DNA of 64,000 bases from the NCBI GenBank assembly GCA_944319935.1, contig CALUFM010000002.1:62001-126000 (forward strand). The letters run 5' to 3'. The stretch comes from an uncultured Prevotella sp. (lineage in GTDB: Bacteria; Bacteroidota; Bacteroidia; Bacteroidales; Bacteroidaceae). The translations under genes were made by a program, and so were the position numbers. This document shows, one piece after another, positions 1 to 10,791 of this stretch (positions are counted from its first letter, which is position 1; the number at the start of each line of letters is the position of its first letter). The notes beneath the pieces were generated by a model that was not told the DNA's origin, searched no databases, and saw nothing but the letters and a program-made list of their open reading frames with translations.

Positions 1-337
1 ATGATTATGCAACCTTTTCGTGCGCCAAATGCCCCAGTCCTGCAACCTTCTTCTTTCAACGGGTCTTTGCAGTTTATCAGGTACGGTGGCTTGTTGAAGT
101 CGGCAAGCTCGGTAAACGAATGTTGCAGCGTGCCGTCCGCCTTGTTGTAACAGAACGCCACGCATGTAGCCGTCCATCCCTCGTTGAAAGGCACAGGTAT
201 GCCTCCATGCGGATAAAACGGACTCAGCTTCACCAATCCGTCGGTCGCCTTGCTTGTTATGTCCGCCAATATCGCCCCTGGGATATACCTTATAATATGT
301 TTTCTGCCTTTCTGCGTTTGGATGCTATTATTGTCAT
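1..337 (-). pseudogene. Frameshifted small conserved protein (DUF6939-like), cut by window edge
   Basis: An ATG at 337 on the minus strand lies two bases after the stop of the upstream kinase-LRR gene, so the two look translationally coupled. It reads MTIIASKRRKAENIL and then meets TAA at 290-292. In another frame the reading continues directly as RYIPGAILADITSKATDGL, then SPFYPHGGIPVPFNEGWTA, and stays open to base 1. The two pieces match, in order, a family of uncharacterised Bacteroidota proteins that I remember as DUF6939 (name from memory). One missing base near 290 accounts for the break, so the gene is probably inactive unless this is a sequencing error. No function is known to me; the far end lies outside the window. 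Confidence 0.6.
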
Positions 338-339
338 TT

Positions 340-2664
340 TTATCTTTCTACTAATTTGTATTTGTAATCAGGCAAAAGTTTCTCAAACTTAGCTCGGCCT
401 CCTTGGGGAATTATTATAATTTTCAATGAACTGCAACAATGAAATGAGCTGTTGCCAATGCTCGTTATGGAGTCTGGTAAGGCAATCACTTGTAATGATT
501 CGCATAAATAAAACGCGCCGTTGCCAATGCTCGTTACGGAGTTGGGTATGGCAATCACTTGTAATGATTCGCATAAATAAAACGCGCCGTTGCCAATGCT
601 CGTTACGGAGTTGGGTATGGCAATATCTCGCAATGAAGAGCAACCCCAAAACGCATCATCTCCAATGCTTGTTATGGAGTTCGGTATGGAAATATCTCGC
701 AATGAAGAGCAACCCCCAAACGCACCGTCTCCAATGCTTGTTACGGAGTTCGGTATGGCGATTTCTCGCAATGAGCGGCAACCCACAAACGCTCTGAAGC
801 CAATGTTCGTTACGGAGTTCGGTATGGCAATCTCTTGCAATGAGCCGCAACAGTTAAACGCGTCGTTTCCAATGCTCGTTACGGAGTTCGGTATGGCAAT
901 CTCTCGCAATGAATCGCACCACTCAAACGCACTGATTCCAATGCTCGTTATGGAGTTCGGTATGGAAATCTCTTGCAATGAACGGCATGAAGAAAACACA
1001 CAGTCTCCAATTCTCGTTACCGAGTTCGGTATGGCAATCTCTCGCAATGAGCGGCAACCCGAAAATGCGCCTTTGCCGATGCTCGTTACTGAGCCCGGGA
1101 TGAAAATCTCTCGCAATGAATAGCACCACTCAAACGCCCTGTCGCCAATACTTGTTACGGAGTTCGGTATGGAAATCTCTTGCAGTGAGCTGCAACGGTT
1201 AAACGCGCTGTCGCCAATGCTATTTACTGAGTTCGGTATGGAAATCTCTAGCAAAGAGCTGCGCCAACAAAACGCACTGTCTCCAATGCTCGTTACAGAG
1301 TTCGGTATGATAAATGTTGCTTGGTTTGATATAAATGCGATTAATGTTGTTTTGTCTGCATTATAAAGAACATTGTTTTCGACAATAAAATGTTTAGACA
1401 AACTTTTTATAATACAGTTACAACGAGCAAATGGGTTTCCGCCAATGCTCGTTACGGAGTTCGGGATGTAAATCTCTTGCAATGAGCGACACCAAGAAAA
1501 CGCGTTGTCGCCAATTCTCGTTACTGAGTTCGGTATGGAAATCTCCCGCAATGAGGTGCAAAAATCAAATGCATAGTCGCAAATAATCTTTGTCCCTTCC
1601 TTTATTTTGTATTGTTCAATATCACATCCTTTCAATAATCTTTTCCCGTCTTTGCTATACTTTGCGCCGAACTCGTCTGTTACAGCTTCGGCTAAATCTT
1701 CTTTTGTCACTTTGGTTGAAAGCACTTCTTCCTCTATGACTTTCGGCTTTCGAGGCTTTTCAACAGCCAATAGGCGGAAGGATACTTGCGAAAGGTTTTT
1801 GTGGGTGTTGGCGATTGTGAAAAGGCTGACGAGGGTATTGATGTCAGGCGACTGCGAGGGAAATACCTCTTTAAGGAAGGCACACGACGAAAGGTCACGG
1901 TAATCGCTTTCTGAGAACAGAAGGCGGTCGGAAACTCCGTAGATGTTGAGCAAGTCTGGGTTTTGCGCTATGAGCTTCAGCGACAGTAGGATGGAAACGG
2001 CGGGGAAGTCGTCGATGTGTTCGTTAAAGTCGGTTTCCGTGCGCAAGGGATGGCGGAAGTCGGGACTGCCGAGTTCGCGCGCCTTTTGCCCCTGCATGGC
2101 CGGCACGTACATCCCGTCATAATCGACAAGCGTCAGCGATCCGTCTGAGCGCACAAGGATGTTGTCTGGCTTTAAGTCGCCGTGGGCGAAAGGCTGTGGC
2201 AATAGCCACATGGCAAGTCGGCTGAAATTGTACGCCAACAAGTCGAGAGCGTAACCGTCGTTGATGTTTAGGCGGATGTAGTTGTCGAGGGTTACGCCCT
2301 TAACCCAGTCCATAAGCAGCACGGGGTACTCCGTTTCGTCAGAGTTTTGCGTGTCAACAAACAATTCCTTGTCTATATACCGCACCTTTGCGAGGTAAGT
2401 AGACTGTACGCATTCAAGTTCGTCGGCAATCAGTTTGTAGCTTTCGTCACGCCCCGGCTGGTCTTTCGTAAAGCATTTCAGTGCGTAAAGTCTGCCGTCG
2501 CGCTCGCTGCGCATCTTGAACACAACGGCAAAGTTGCCGCTCGACATTACAGGGTTGCCGTCGCCGTCAAGTACAGGGCGCAGGTAAGCAAGTTCGTTAA
2601 GATTGTCTTCAGCCGACTTTACGGCCTCGACGTATTCAGATATTAAGGGATAGTTCATTGTCAA
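340..2664 (-). CDS. Eukaryotic-like protein kinase fused to BspA-type leucine-rich repeats
   Basis: A 774-residue protein with no signal peptide, so probably cytoplasmic. Residues about 35-250 form a protein kinase fold: glycine-rich loop SSGNFAVVF (41-49), the ATP-anchoring lysine in YALKCF (K63), catalytic loop HGDLKPDNIL (161-170; D163 and N168 present, HGD rather than HRD), and a DFG-like DYDG (181-184). Residues about 335-755 carry roughly 16 repeats of 23 residues of the type IPNSVTSIGDxAFxxCxSL, the BspA/TpLRR (LRR_5) class, with one non-repeat island after the third. BspA repeats usually sit on surface proteins; here they replace the sensor of a kinase. The key residues suggest an active Ser/Thr kinase; the target is unknown. 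Neighbour downstream is the small DUF6939-like gene, two bases away. Confidence 0.85.
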   Translation of the reverse strand: MTMNYPLISEYVEAVKSAEDNLNELAYLRPVLDGDGNPVMSSGNFAVVFKMRSERDGRLYALKCFTKDQPGRDESYKLIADELECVQSTYLAKVRYIDKELFVDTQNSDETEYPVLLMDWVKGVTLDNYIRLNINDGYALDLLAYNFSRLAMWLLPQPFAHGDLKPDNILVRSDGSLTLVDYDGMYVPAMQGQKARELGSPDFRHPLRTETDFNEHIDDFPAVSILLSLKLIAQNPDLLNIYGVSDRLLFSESDYRDLSSCAFLKEVFPSQSPDINTLVSLFTIANTHKNLSQVSFRLLAVEKPRKPKVIEEEVLSTKVTKEDLAEAVTDEFGAKYSKDGKRLLKGCDIEQYKIKEGTKIICDYAFDFCTSLREISIPNSVTRIGDNAFSWCRSLQEIYIPNSVTSIGGNPFARCNCIIKSLSKHFIVENNVLYNADKTTLIAFISNQATFIIPNSVTSIGDSAFCWRSSLLEISIPNSVNSIGDSAFNRCSSLQEISIPNSVTSIGDRAFEWCYSLREIFIPGSVTSIGKGAFSGCRSLREIAIPNSVTRIGDCVFSSCRSLQEISIPNSITSIGISAFEWCDSLREIAIPNSVTSIGNDAFNCCGSLQEIAIPNSVTNIGFRAFVGCRSLREIAIPNSVTSIGDGAFGGCSSLRDISIPNSITSIGDDAFWGCSSLRDIAIPNSVTSIGNGAFYLCESLQVIAIPNSVTSIGNGAFYLCESLQVIALPDSITSIGNSSFHCCSSLKIIIIPQGGRAKFEKLLPDYKYKLVER
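481..618 (-). repeat. Two identical tandem 69-base copies inside the LRR region
   Basis: Bases 481-549 and 550-618 are identical over the whole 69-base period and encode two identical copies of the unit containing NGAFYLCESLQVI. The other units of the array are diverged, so this is a recent duplication and the repeat number is probably variable. Confidence 0.9.
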
Positions 2665-2812
2665 AAAGGTAATAAACAGTCAAAAGGCATAAGCCTTCCG
2701 ATTGCAAAAATAGCGAAAAGAATGAAAAACGCAAAGCCTGCAAAGATTTATTTAACTTTGCAAGCCTTGCGCCCTTTAAAGTCCTCTCCCTTGGGGCAGG
2801 ATGTGCTACCTG

Positions 2813-5474
<2,662 letters not shown>

Positions 5475-5490
5475 GTGGTTGTTTGCTTGC

Positions 5491-6648
5491 TTATGACATG
5501 AAGCCCAACAACGCTCCGGCGGCCACGGCGGAACCGATGACGCCCGCCACGTTCGGTCCCATGGCGTGCATGAGGAGGAAGTTGTGGCGGTCGTATTCAA
5601 GGCCGATGTTGTTGGATATTCGCGCGCTCATGGGCACTGCGCTCACTCCGGCGTTGCCTATGAGGGGGTTGATTTTCTTCGCCTTTGGCAAGAACAGGTT
5701 CATGAACTTGACAAACAGCACTCCTGACGCTGTGGCGATGGCGAACGCCATGAAGCCGAGGAAGAAGATGTAGATGGTCTTCATCGTAAGGAACTCGCTG
5801 GCTTGCGTTGAGCAGCCTACGGTCAGGCCGAGCAGCATCACGATGATGTCGTTGAGCGCGCTGCCCGCCGTCTTGGCGAGGCGTGTGGTCTTGCCTGACT
5901 CTTTCAGCAGGTTGCCGAAGAACAGCATGCCGAGCAACGGCAGGCCCGACGGCACGATGAACGTTGTGAGCAGAAGGCCGATGATGGGGAAGAGTATGCG
6001 CTCCGTCTGGCTCACCTGGCGTGCGGGCTTCATGCGGATGAGGCGTTCCTTCTTCGTGGTGAGCAGGCGCATGAGCGGCGGTTGGATGATAGGCACAAGT
6101 GCCATGTAAGAGTATGCGCATACGGCGATGGCTCCCATCAGGTTGGGGCACAGCTTTGACGACAGGAATATGGCCGTAGGCCCGTCGGCACCGCCGATGA
6201 TGGCTATGCCCGCCGCCTGGTTGGGCTCGAAGCCCAAGGCGAGGGCTATCATGTACGCGCCGAATATGCCGAACTGCGCAGCCGCGCCGATAAGTATCAG
6301 CTTGGGGTTGCTGATTAGTGCGGAGAAGTCAGTCATAGCCCCGATGCCGAGGAACACCAGCGGCGGATACCACCCTTGGCGGACGCCTTGGTAGAAGATG
6401 TTAAGCACGGAGTTGTCTTCATAAAGGCCGATTTCAAGCCCCGCGTCGGCGCGGAACGGGATGTTGCCAAGGATAATGCCGAGGCCGATGGGCACGAGGA
6501 GCAATGGCTCGAAGTCTTTTTTTATGGCGAGCCAGATGAAGAACGCCCCGGCGATAATCATTATGATGTTGCCAATTTCGGCGTTGGCGAAGCCGGTGTA
6601 TGTCAGGAACTCGTTGAAGTTGCTTGATATGAAATCTGTAAATCCCAT
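5491..6648 (-). CDS. oadB: Sodium-pumping decarboxylase beta subunit (OadB/MmdB)
   Basis: A 385-residue, highly hydrophobic protein of the oxaloacetate/methylmalonyl-CoA/glutaconyl-CoA decarboxylase beta family. It removes CO2 from carboxybiotin and exports Na+ across the inner membrane. Diagnostic stretches include GIGAMTDFSALISNPK, the conserved GIAIIGGADGPTAIFLSSK loop and GNAGVSAVPMSARI near the C-terminus. Length is normal. The biotin carrier and gamma-like subunits are encoded just upstream in the same direction. Given methylmalonyl-CoA mutase across the next intergenic region, methylmalonyl-CoA is the likeliest substrate, but sequence alone does not separate it from oxaloacetate. Confidence 0.93.
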   Translation of the reverse strand: MGFTDFISSNFNEFLTYTGFANAEIGNIIMIIAGAFFIWLAIKKDFEPLLLVPIGLGIILGNIPFRADAGLEIGLYEDNSVLNIFYQGVRQGWYPPLVFLGIGAMTDFSALISNPKLILIGAAAQFGIFGAYMIALALGFEPNQAAGIAIIGGADGPTAIFLSSKLCPNLMGAIAVCAYSYMALVPIIQPPLMRLLTTKKERLIRMKPARQVSQTERILFPIIGLLLTTFIVPSGLPLLGMLFFGNLLKESGKTTRLAKTAGSALNDIIVMLLGLTVGCSTQASEFLTMKTIYIFFLGFMAFAIATASGVLFVKFMNLFLPKAKKINPLIGNAGVSAVPMSARISNNIGLEYDRHNFLLMHAMGPNVAGVIGSAVAAGALLGFMS

Positions 6649-6744
6649 GGTTGTATTTTTTAGTTGACAAGTTTGCAGTTACGGGCAGACAAGGCGATTT
6701 GACTTGTCGCTCGTCGCTCGTCTGCTTGTCACTTGTCTGCTGTT

Positions 6745-7191
6745 TTATCCTATAGTTATCAGGGCGTCGCCTTCCATGACGGTGTCACCCTTGCTTACCA
6801 GTACGGACGTAACCGTGCCGCTGCATTCGGCTTCGATGTTGTTCTGCATCTTCATGGCTTCAAGGATGACAACGGTGTCGCCGTCCTTGATGGCGTCGCC
6901 CACTTTCACTTTTATTTCAGTGATAGTCCCAGGCAGCGGTGCCGTTACCTTCATCCCTTTTGCTTGGGCATTCTCTGCCGGCTTTTCCTTTTGCGGTGCG
7001 GCCTCAGCAGCCGGTTGTGGCTTCGGTGCGGCTATTACGGGCTTGTGCGGCATGGTGGCGGGGTTGATGGGTTGCTTCAACTCCACTTCAAAAGGTATGC
7101 CGTTCACGTTGACTTGTGCCACGTTGCCTTCAACGTTGACTATCTCCACGTCGTAATCGACGCCTTGCACTTTATATTGGTACTTGTTCAT
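6745..7191 (-). CDS. Biotin carboxyl carrier protein of the decarboxylase (MmdC/AccB-like)
   Basis: A 148-residue protein. The N-terminal part (MNKYQYKVQGVDYDVEIVN) is the usual lead-in of biotin carriers, followed by a Pro/Ala/Lys-rich flexible linker (about residues 45-80) and a biotinyl domain with the biotinylated lysine in VILEAMKMQNN. It shuttles carboxybiotin from a carboxyltransferase to OadB. The start at 7191 matches homologues; the frame continues upstream to 7254 without similarity. Lies 96 bases before oadB and 72 after the gamma-like gene. Confidence 0.94.
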   Translation of the reverse strand: MNKYQYKVQGVDYDVEIVNVEGNVAQVNVNGIPFEVELKQPINPATMPHKPVIAAPKPQPAAEAAPQKEKPAENAQAKGMKVTAPLPGTITEIKVKVGDAIKDGDTVVILEAMKMQNNIEAECSGTVTSVLVSKGDTVMEGDALITIG

Positions 7192-7263
7192 TGTTTTATA
7201 AATTTGGGTTATTGCGTTGCTTTGTTTGTCTTTACGGCCTGTTCCGTCATCCACCGCTTTTGT

Positions 7264-8229
7264 TTACGGTATGATGGTTTCCTCCTGGTAAATGTTCCAG
7301 TTGGTGTGGTGCGGCTTTATCGTTATGATGTTGCTTTCGATGTCATGCACGTTGTCTTCGTATTGCTTGAGTGCCATTGCGATGACGGCGATGTATATTT
7401 CCTTGTCTATTCCGCCTGTTTGCAGGCCGTCTTTCAGCATGACTTTGGTCTTGTGTCCCGTCTCGGCGATTTTTTCCCCGGTCTTTACCGCGGCCTTGAT
7501 TGGCTGGATTTTTCCGGCTTTCTTGATTGCTTGCTTGTGTGACATGAACAGGCCCAGCACCCTGAAGAATGCGTAAAGCAGGGCGAGGCAGAAGAATACT
7601 ATGCCCATTGAAAGCACGGTGATGCCCAGCCCGTGAGGGTCTTCACGCTTGATTTTTGCTATTTTCGTCTCGTTTGCCTGTACGTAGTTCTCTATGCCAG
7701 GCGTAACCCTGTCAGGTTGCTTTACTTCCCATTGCGTCGCACCGTCTTTCATTCTTGCGAATGACTGGTCGGCCGCCAATGCGGGGACGGATATCGAGTC
7801 GATAAGGTCAATGCCGTTGCCGTCATACAGTGCTATCCATAACGGCTTGCCGGCTTCGGCTTTCGCGCTTATGTGCAGTGAGCCTTGCTCTTGGCTTCCG
7901 TTCAAGAAGAACACGAGGTGTTCGCGTGCCCCCATGGTCGTACGGTTGTCTCCGTCAGGGATGCAGCTCATCATCGCCGTGCGCTGCGCTACGGTGAGGC
8001 TCTTGTCAAGTACGCGGCGGTCGGTTGTTATGTACATGCCGCGTATGTTGTACGTGGAGAACGAGGCGTTTGTGATTTCAAGCCATGCGTCTCGGTTGCC
8101 GTATTCGTCTTGCAGGCTGGTCTTGTTGTCCGTAAGCACTTCGTTGAGCTTGATGTTTCTCGCCCCTTGTCCGTATGTCCGGGCGAAACTCATCAGCAAG
8201 ACGAATAGCATGAAAACAGTCTTTCTCAT
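7264..8229 (-). CDS. OadG-like gamma subunit with N-terminal lamin-tail domain
   Basis: A 321-residue protein with a signal peptide (MRKTVFMLFVLLMSFARTYGQ), a lamin-tail-like domain at about residues 25-170 (IKLNEVLTDNKT ... DEYGNRDAWLEITNAS; GAREHLVFFLNG; SFARMKDG), one transmembrane helix (GITVLSMGIVFFCLALLYAFF) and a charged cytoplasmic tail. The helix plus tail fits the small gamma subunit that anchors sodium-pumping decarboxylases; classical OadG is only about 80 residues, so the periplasmic domain is an addition. Start at 8229 gives a clean signal peptide. Gene order gamma, biotin carrier, beta is that of the Bacteroides decarboxylase cluster as I remember it. Confidence 0.85.
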   Translation of the reverse strand: MRKTVFMLFVLLMSFARTYGQGARNIKLNEVLTDNKTSLQDEYGNRDAWLEITNASFSTYNIRGMYITTDRRVLDKSLTVAQRTAMMSCIPDGDNRTTMGAREHLVFFLNGSQEQGSLHISAKAEAGKPLWIALYDGNGIDLIDSISVPALAADQSFARMKDGATQWEVKQPDRVTPGIENYVQANETKIAKIKREDPHGLGITVLSMGIVFFCLALLYAFFRVLGLFMSHKQAIKKAGKIQPIKAAVKTGEKIAETGHKTKVMLKDGLQTGGIDKEIYIAVIAMALKQYEDNVHDIESNIITIKPHHTNWNIYQEETIIP

Positions 8230-8327
8230 ATATGTGTTTGCTTTTGGGTGTGCATTAAATGCAAACAAGCAAGCAGGTCGAGAGGGCTTGTAGCGTCTTG
8301 TCGTCTTGCTTGCTTGTCTGTCTTGTA

Positions 8328-10016
8328 TTATATTCCGCAGAAGAACAGCACTATTATTTGTGCCGTGAATATCCTCAGGAACATGCTCAGCGGATAAACA
8401 GCAGAGTATCCTACGGCCGGAGCTTCTTTAGAGCATACCGAGTTGGCGTAGGCCAGTGCCGGCGGGTCAGTGTAAGTACCGGCAATCATGCCCATGATTG
8501 TGAAATAGTTGAACTTGTATTTCAGGCGTGCGATAGTTCCGACAATCAGGATTGGTATCACTGTTATCAAGAAACCCGTGTAAACGTATTTCAGACCGTC
8601 GCCTTGCACGATTGTTTCCATGAAGCCGCCTCCGGCCTTTATGCCCACACTGGCAAGGAACAGCACCAACCCGAACTCGCGCAACATCATGTTCGCGCTC
8701 GTGGTCGTATAAGTTACAAGGTGTACTTTGTAACCGAAGCGGCCTATGAGTATGGCTATAATCAGCGGGCCGCCGGCGATGCCGAGCTTAATGGGGACGG
8801 GCACGCCCGGGCAGGCCACAGGTATGCTGCCGAATATGATGCCTACGATGATGCCGATGAAGATGGTTGCGATGTTGGGCGCGTTGAGCCTCTTGACAGA
8901 GTTGCCCATGACATTTGCCACCCTGTTGACCGCTCCTTCCTGGCCTACCACCATGATGCGGTCGCCCACTTGCAGGGCGAGGCTTGAGCTTGCGAACAGG
9001 TCCATGCCGTGGCGGGTCACTCGGGTGACGTTCACGCCGAAGCCGCTTGACAGGTGCAATTGCCCGAGCGTCTTTCCGTTGATTGACGGGTGGGTCACTA
9101 CAATGCGCTTGCTGACCATGGGCTCGTCTTGCTTTTCCCAGTCTGTTTCCACTTCAGGGCCTATGAAGGCGATGATGGCCTCGGCGTCGTTCTCGGCGCA
9201 GACTACGAACAGGCGGTCGCCTATGTGGAACTGCGTGTTGCCTGTGGGGATTGAGACGTGGCCGTCATGCAGCAACCGTGAGCATACGAAGTCGCGGTTG
9301 AGGAAGTTGTGTACCTGGATTATCGTCTTGCCTTCGAGGTAAGAGTTGGTCACTTCGAGGTTGAGGAAGTGCGGCTTCACCGCCCCGTTCTCGTTCTCTG
9401 ACTCGTCCAGGTCGTTCTCTTCTTTCTCCAGCCTTACCTTGCAGAAGTAGCGTATTGCTATCGTCGCGCCGATTATGCCCAGCACTCCGAGGGGATAGGC
9501 ACAGGCGTACCCGTTGGCGATTTGCGGTATGTTTTCGTGGCTGAACACTGACGCCAACGCTTCGTTGGCCGCACCGAGACCGGGCGTGTTGGTCACTGCA
9601 CCGTAAAGCGTGCCGACCATCATCGGCAAGTTCAGCGGGTTTGACGTGTCGAAGAAGATGTAATAACAAGCGAACATCACCAAGATGTTAAGCAAAATCG
9701 TCGTCGCAGACAGGGCGTTGAGCGTCACTCCGCCACGCTTGAAGCTCTCGAAGAAGCCGGGGCCGACCTGCAAACCTATCATGAATACGAACAGGATAAG
9801 CCCGAACTCCTGCAGGAATGATAGCACACTTGGCGTAGCCGTGAAACCGATGTGGCCGGCGGCGATGCCCGCGAACAATACAAATGTAACACCGAGGGAT
9901 ATCCCTCCGATTTTGATTTTTCCCAGTAGGACGCCGACCGCTATGACGCTTGCGTATAGCAGGGCTATGTGCGCCACCGAGTCGTTGTCCGTAAATAAAT
10001 TAATAAGCCAATCCAT
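8328..10016 (-). CDS. AspT/YidE-type membrane transporter with paired RCK-C (TrkA_C) domains
   Basis: A 562-residue inner-membrane protein with the two-halves layout of the aspartate:alanine exchanger family. There are about five N-terminal helices including [19 protein letters not shown], a central cytoplasmic section with two TrkA_C domains ([13 protein letters not shown] ... [33 protein letters not shown] ... [12 protein letters not shown]), then about six more helices with the matching [19 protein letters not shown]. Substrate is unknown; the neighbouring decarboxylase and mutase genes make a dicarboxylate or amino acid exchanger plausible. First gene of the minus-strand run. Confidence 0.88.
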   Translation of the reverse strand: MDWLINLFTDNDSVAHIALLYASVIAVGVLLGKIKIGGISLGVTFVLFAGIAAGHIGFTATPSVLSFLQEFGLILFVFMIGLQVGPGFFESFKRGGVTLNALSATTILLNILVMFACYYIFFDTSNPLNLPMMVGTLYGAVTNTPGLGAANEALASVFSHENIPQIANGYACAYPLGVLGIIGATIAIRYFCKVRLEKEENDLDESENENGAVKPHFLNLEVTNSYLEGKTIIQVHNFLNRDFVCSRLLHDGHVSIPTGNTQFHIGDRLFVVCAENDAEAIIAFIGPEVETDWEKQDEPMVSKRIVVTHPSINGKTLGQLHLSSGFGVNVTRVTRHGMDLFASSSLALQVGDRIMVVGQEGAVNRVANVMGNSVKRLNAPNIATIFIGIIVGIIFGSIPVACPGVPVPIKLGIAGGPLIIAILIGRFGYKVHLVTYTTTSANMMLREFGLVLFLASVGIKAGGGFMETIVQGDGLKYVYTGFLITVIPILIVGTIARLKYKFNYFTIMGMIAGTYTDPPALAYANSVCSKEAPAVGYSAVYPLSMFLRIFTAQIIVLFFCGI

Positions 10017-10038
10017 AACTTGTTTTTCAATGACGGTG

Positions 10039-10046
10039 CAAAAGTA
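10039..10046 (-). promoter_or_regulatory. Candidate -7 element of the transporter/decarboxylase run
   Basis: Minus strand reads TACTTTTG (TAnnTTTG), 23 bases before the transporter ATG. No clear TTTG is found about 19 bases further upstream, so support is from the -7 box alone. Confidence 0.45.
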
Positions 10047-10351
10047 GCTAATTTCTTAGTCATACGATAATTTTTAAACGATTATTTTTCATGAATATGC
10101 TTAATGCGACGGCCTTTGTCGGCCACGGCGTGACGCCCGGCAGGGCTTACGTGAATGACAAAATGCAACATGAATGCCGTTGCGCCCTTTCTTATTGCAT
10201 TTCATTTTAACATTGGGAATGGCGTCGGTGGCAAATGTTTTTTGGTTGGGCGGAAATTCATTGAAAATCCGTGTGCAACTGTAACGCGTTGAAACGTCAT
10301 TCGTTATGCGATTTTGGGCAAAAGTGTGTAGCGTCGCATGTCCGTTTTGTG

Positions 10352-10500
10352 TCTTTCTTGCGGCCTTTTTCCCATGGCAAAGGCCTTTTTGTGGTAGTGA
10401 AAAGCCGTAGTTGAGGTTGGTTTTTGCGGCTTTCACTCTTCCGAAAGGCCGTGTTTTGCGTTCCCGATGACGGCTTTTCAGGTTGCAAAAGGCCGCCTCC
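10352..10500. repeat. AAAGGCC-family repeat cluster, copy 1 (degenerate)
   Basis: Within the 775-base gap between the transporter and mutA, several diverged units occur in both orientations: GCGGCCTTTTT facing CAAAGGCCTTTTT, GAAAAGCCGTAG facing TTTGCGGCTTTC, and GAAAGGCCGTGTTTTGCG followed by TTGCAAAAGGCCGCC. Pairing is weaker than in other copies. I see nothing else convincing in the rest of the gap apart from the mutA promoter; an open frame on the minus strand there resembles no protein. Confidence 0.6.
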
Positions 10501-10689
10501 GGCGCATCGTAAGGGCACGGATTGGCCTCCCGGAGTCCTATTTCGCAACATTTTCCCGACATTTTGCGTTTGACACATTGTGATGCCATTCTTGCCGTTC
10601 GGTTGCAAACTGTATAACCGAGGTGTGCCAAAGCCGTAAAAGTCTAAAACGGTATTTTTCACGGTTAAATATTAATTTATGTTTGTTTT

Positions 10690-10722
10690 TTTGAAACGTG
10701 TCGGAAAAATACTATATATTTG
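10690..10722 (+). promoter_or_regulatory. Promoter of mutAB
   Basis: TTTG at 10690-10693, 21 bases, then TATATTTG at 10715-10722: a good Bacteroidota housekeeping promoter. The leader of about 60 bases contains a short hairpin (GGTAAGCG / CGTTTACC, about 10731-10754) before the ATG at 10792. Confidence 0.8.
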
Positions 10723-10791
10723 CACGATGAGGTAAGCGTTCTTGTTCGTTTACCACGATGATTTTTAGGTATTTATATAATAAATAGGTTT

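Noticed and set aside
590..1366. Several repetitive frames on both strands within the LRR array
   Set aside because: The 69-base period is divisible by three, so every frame stays open across the array; only the minus-strand kinase-LRR frame has a meaningful protein.
10101..10662. Two overlapping minus-strand frames of 176 and 121 codons in the gap before mutA
   Set aside because: They run through the degenerate AAAGGCC cluster, have no start signal and read as low-quality basic sequence without any domain; typical shadow frames of intergenic DNA.
10723..10791. Cobalamin riboswitch before mutAB
   Set aside because: The leader is only about 60 bases and lacks the B12-box core; a riboswitch of this class needs roughly 200 bases.
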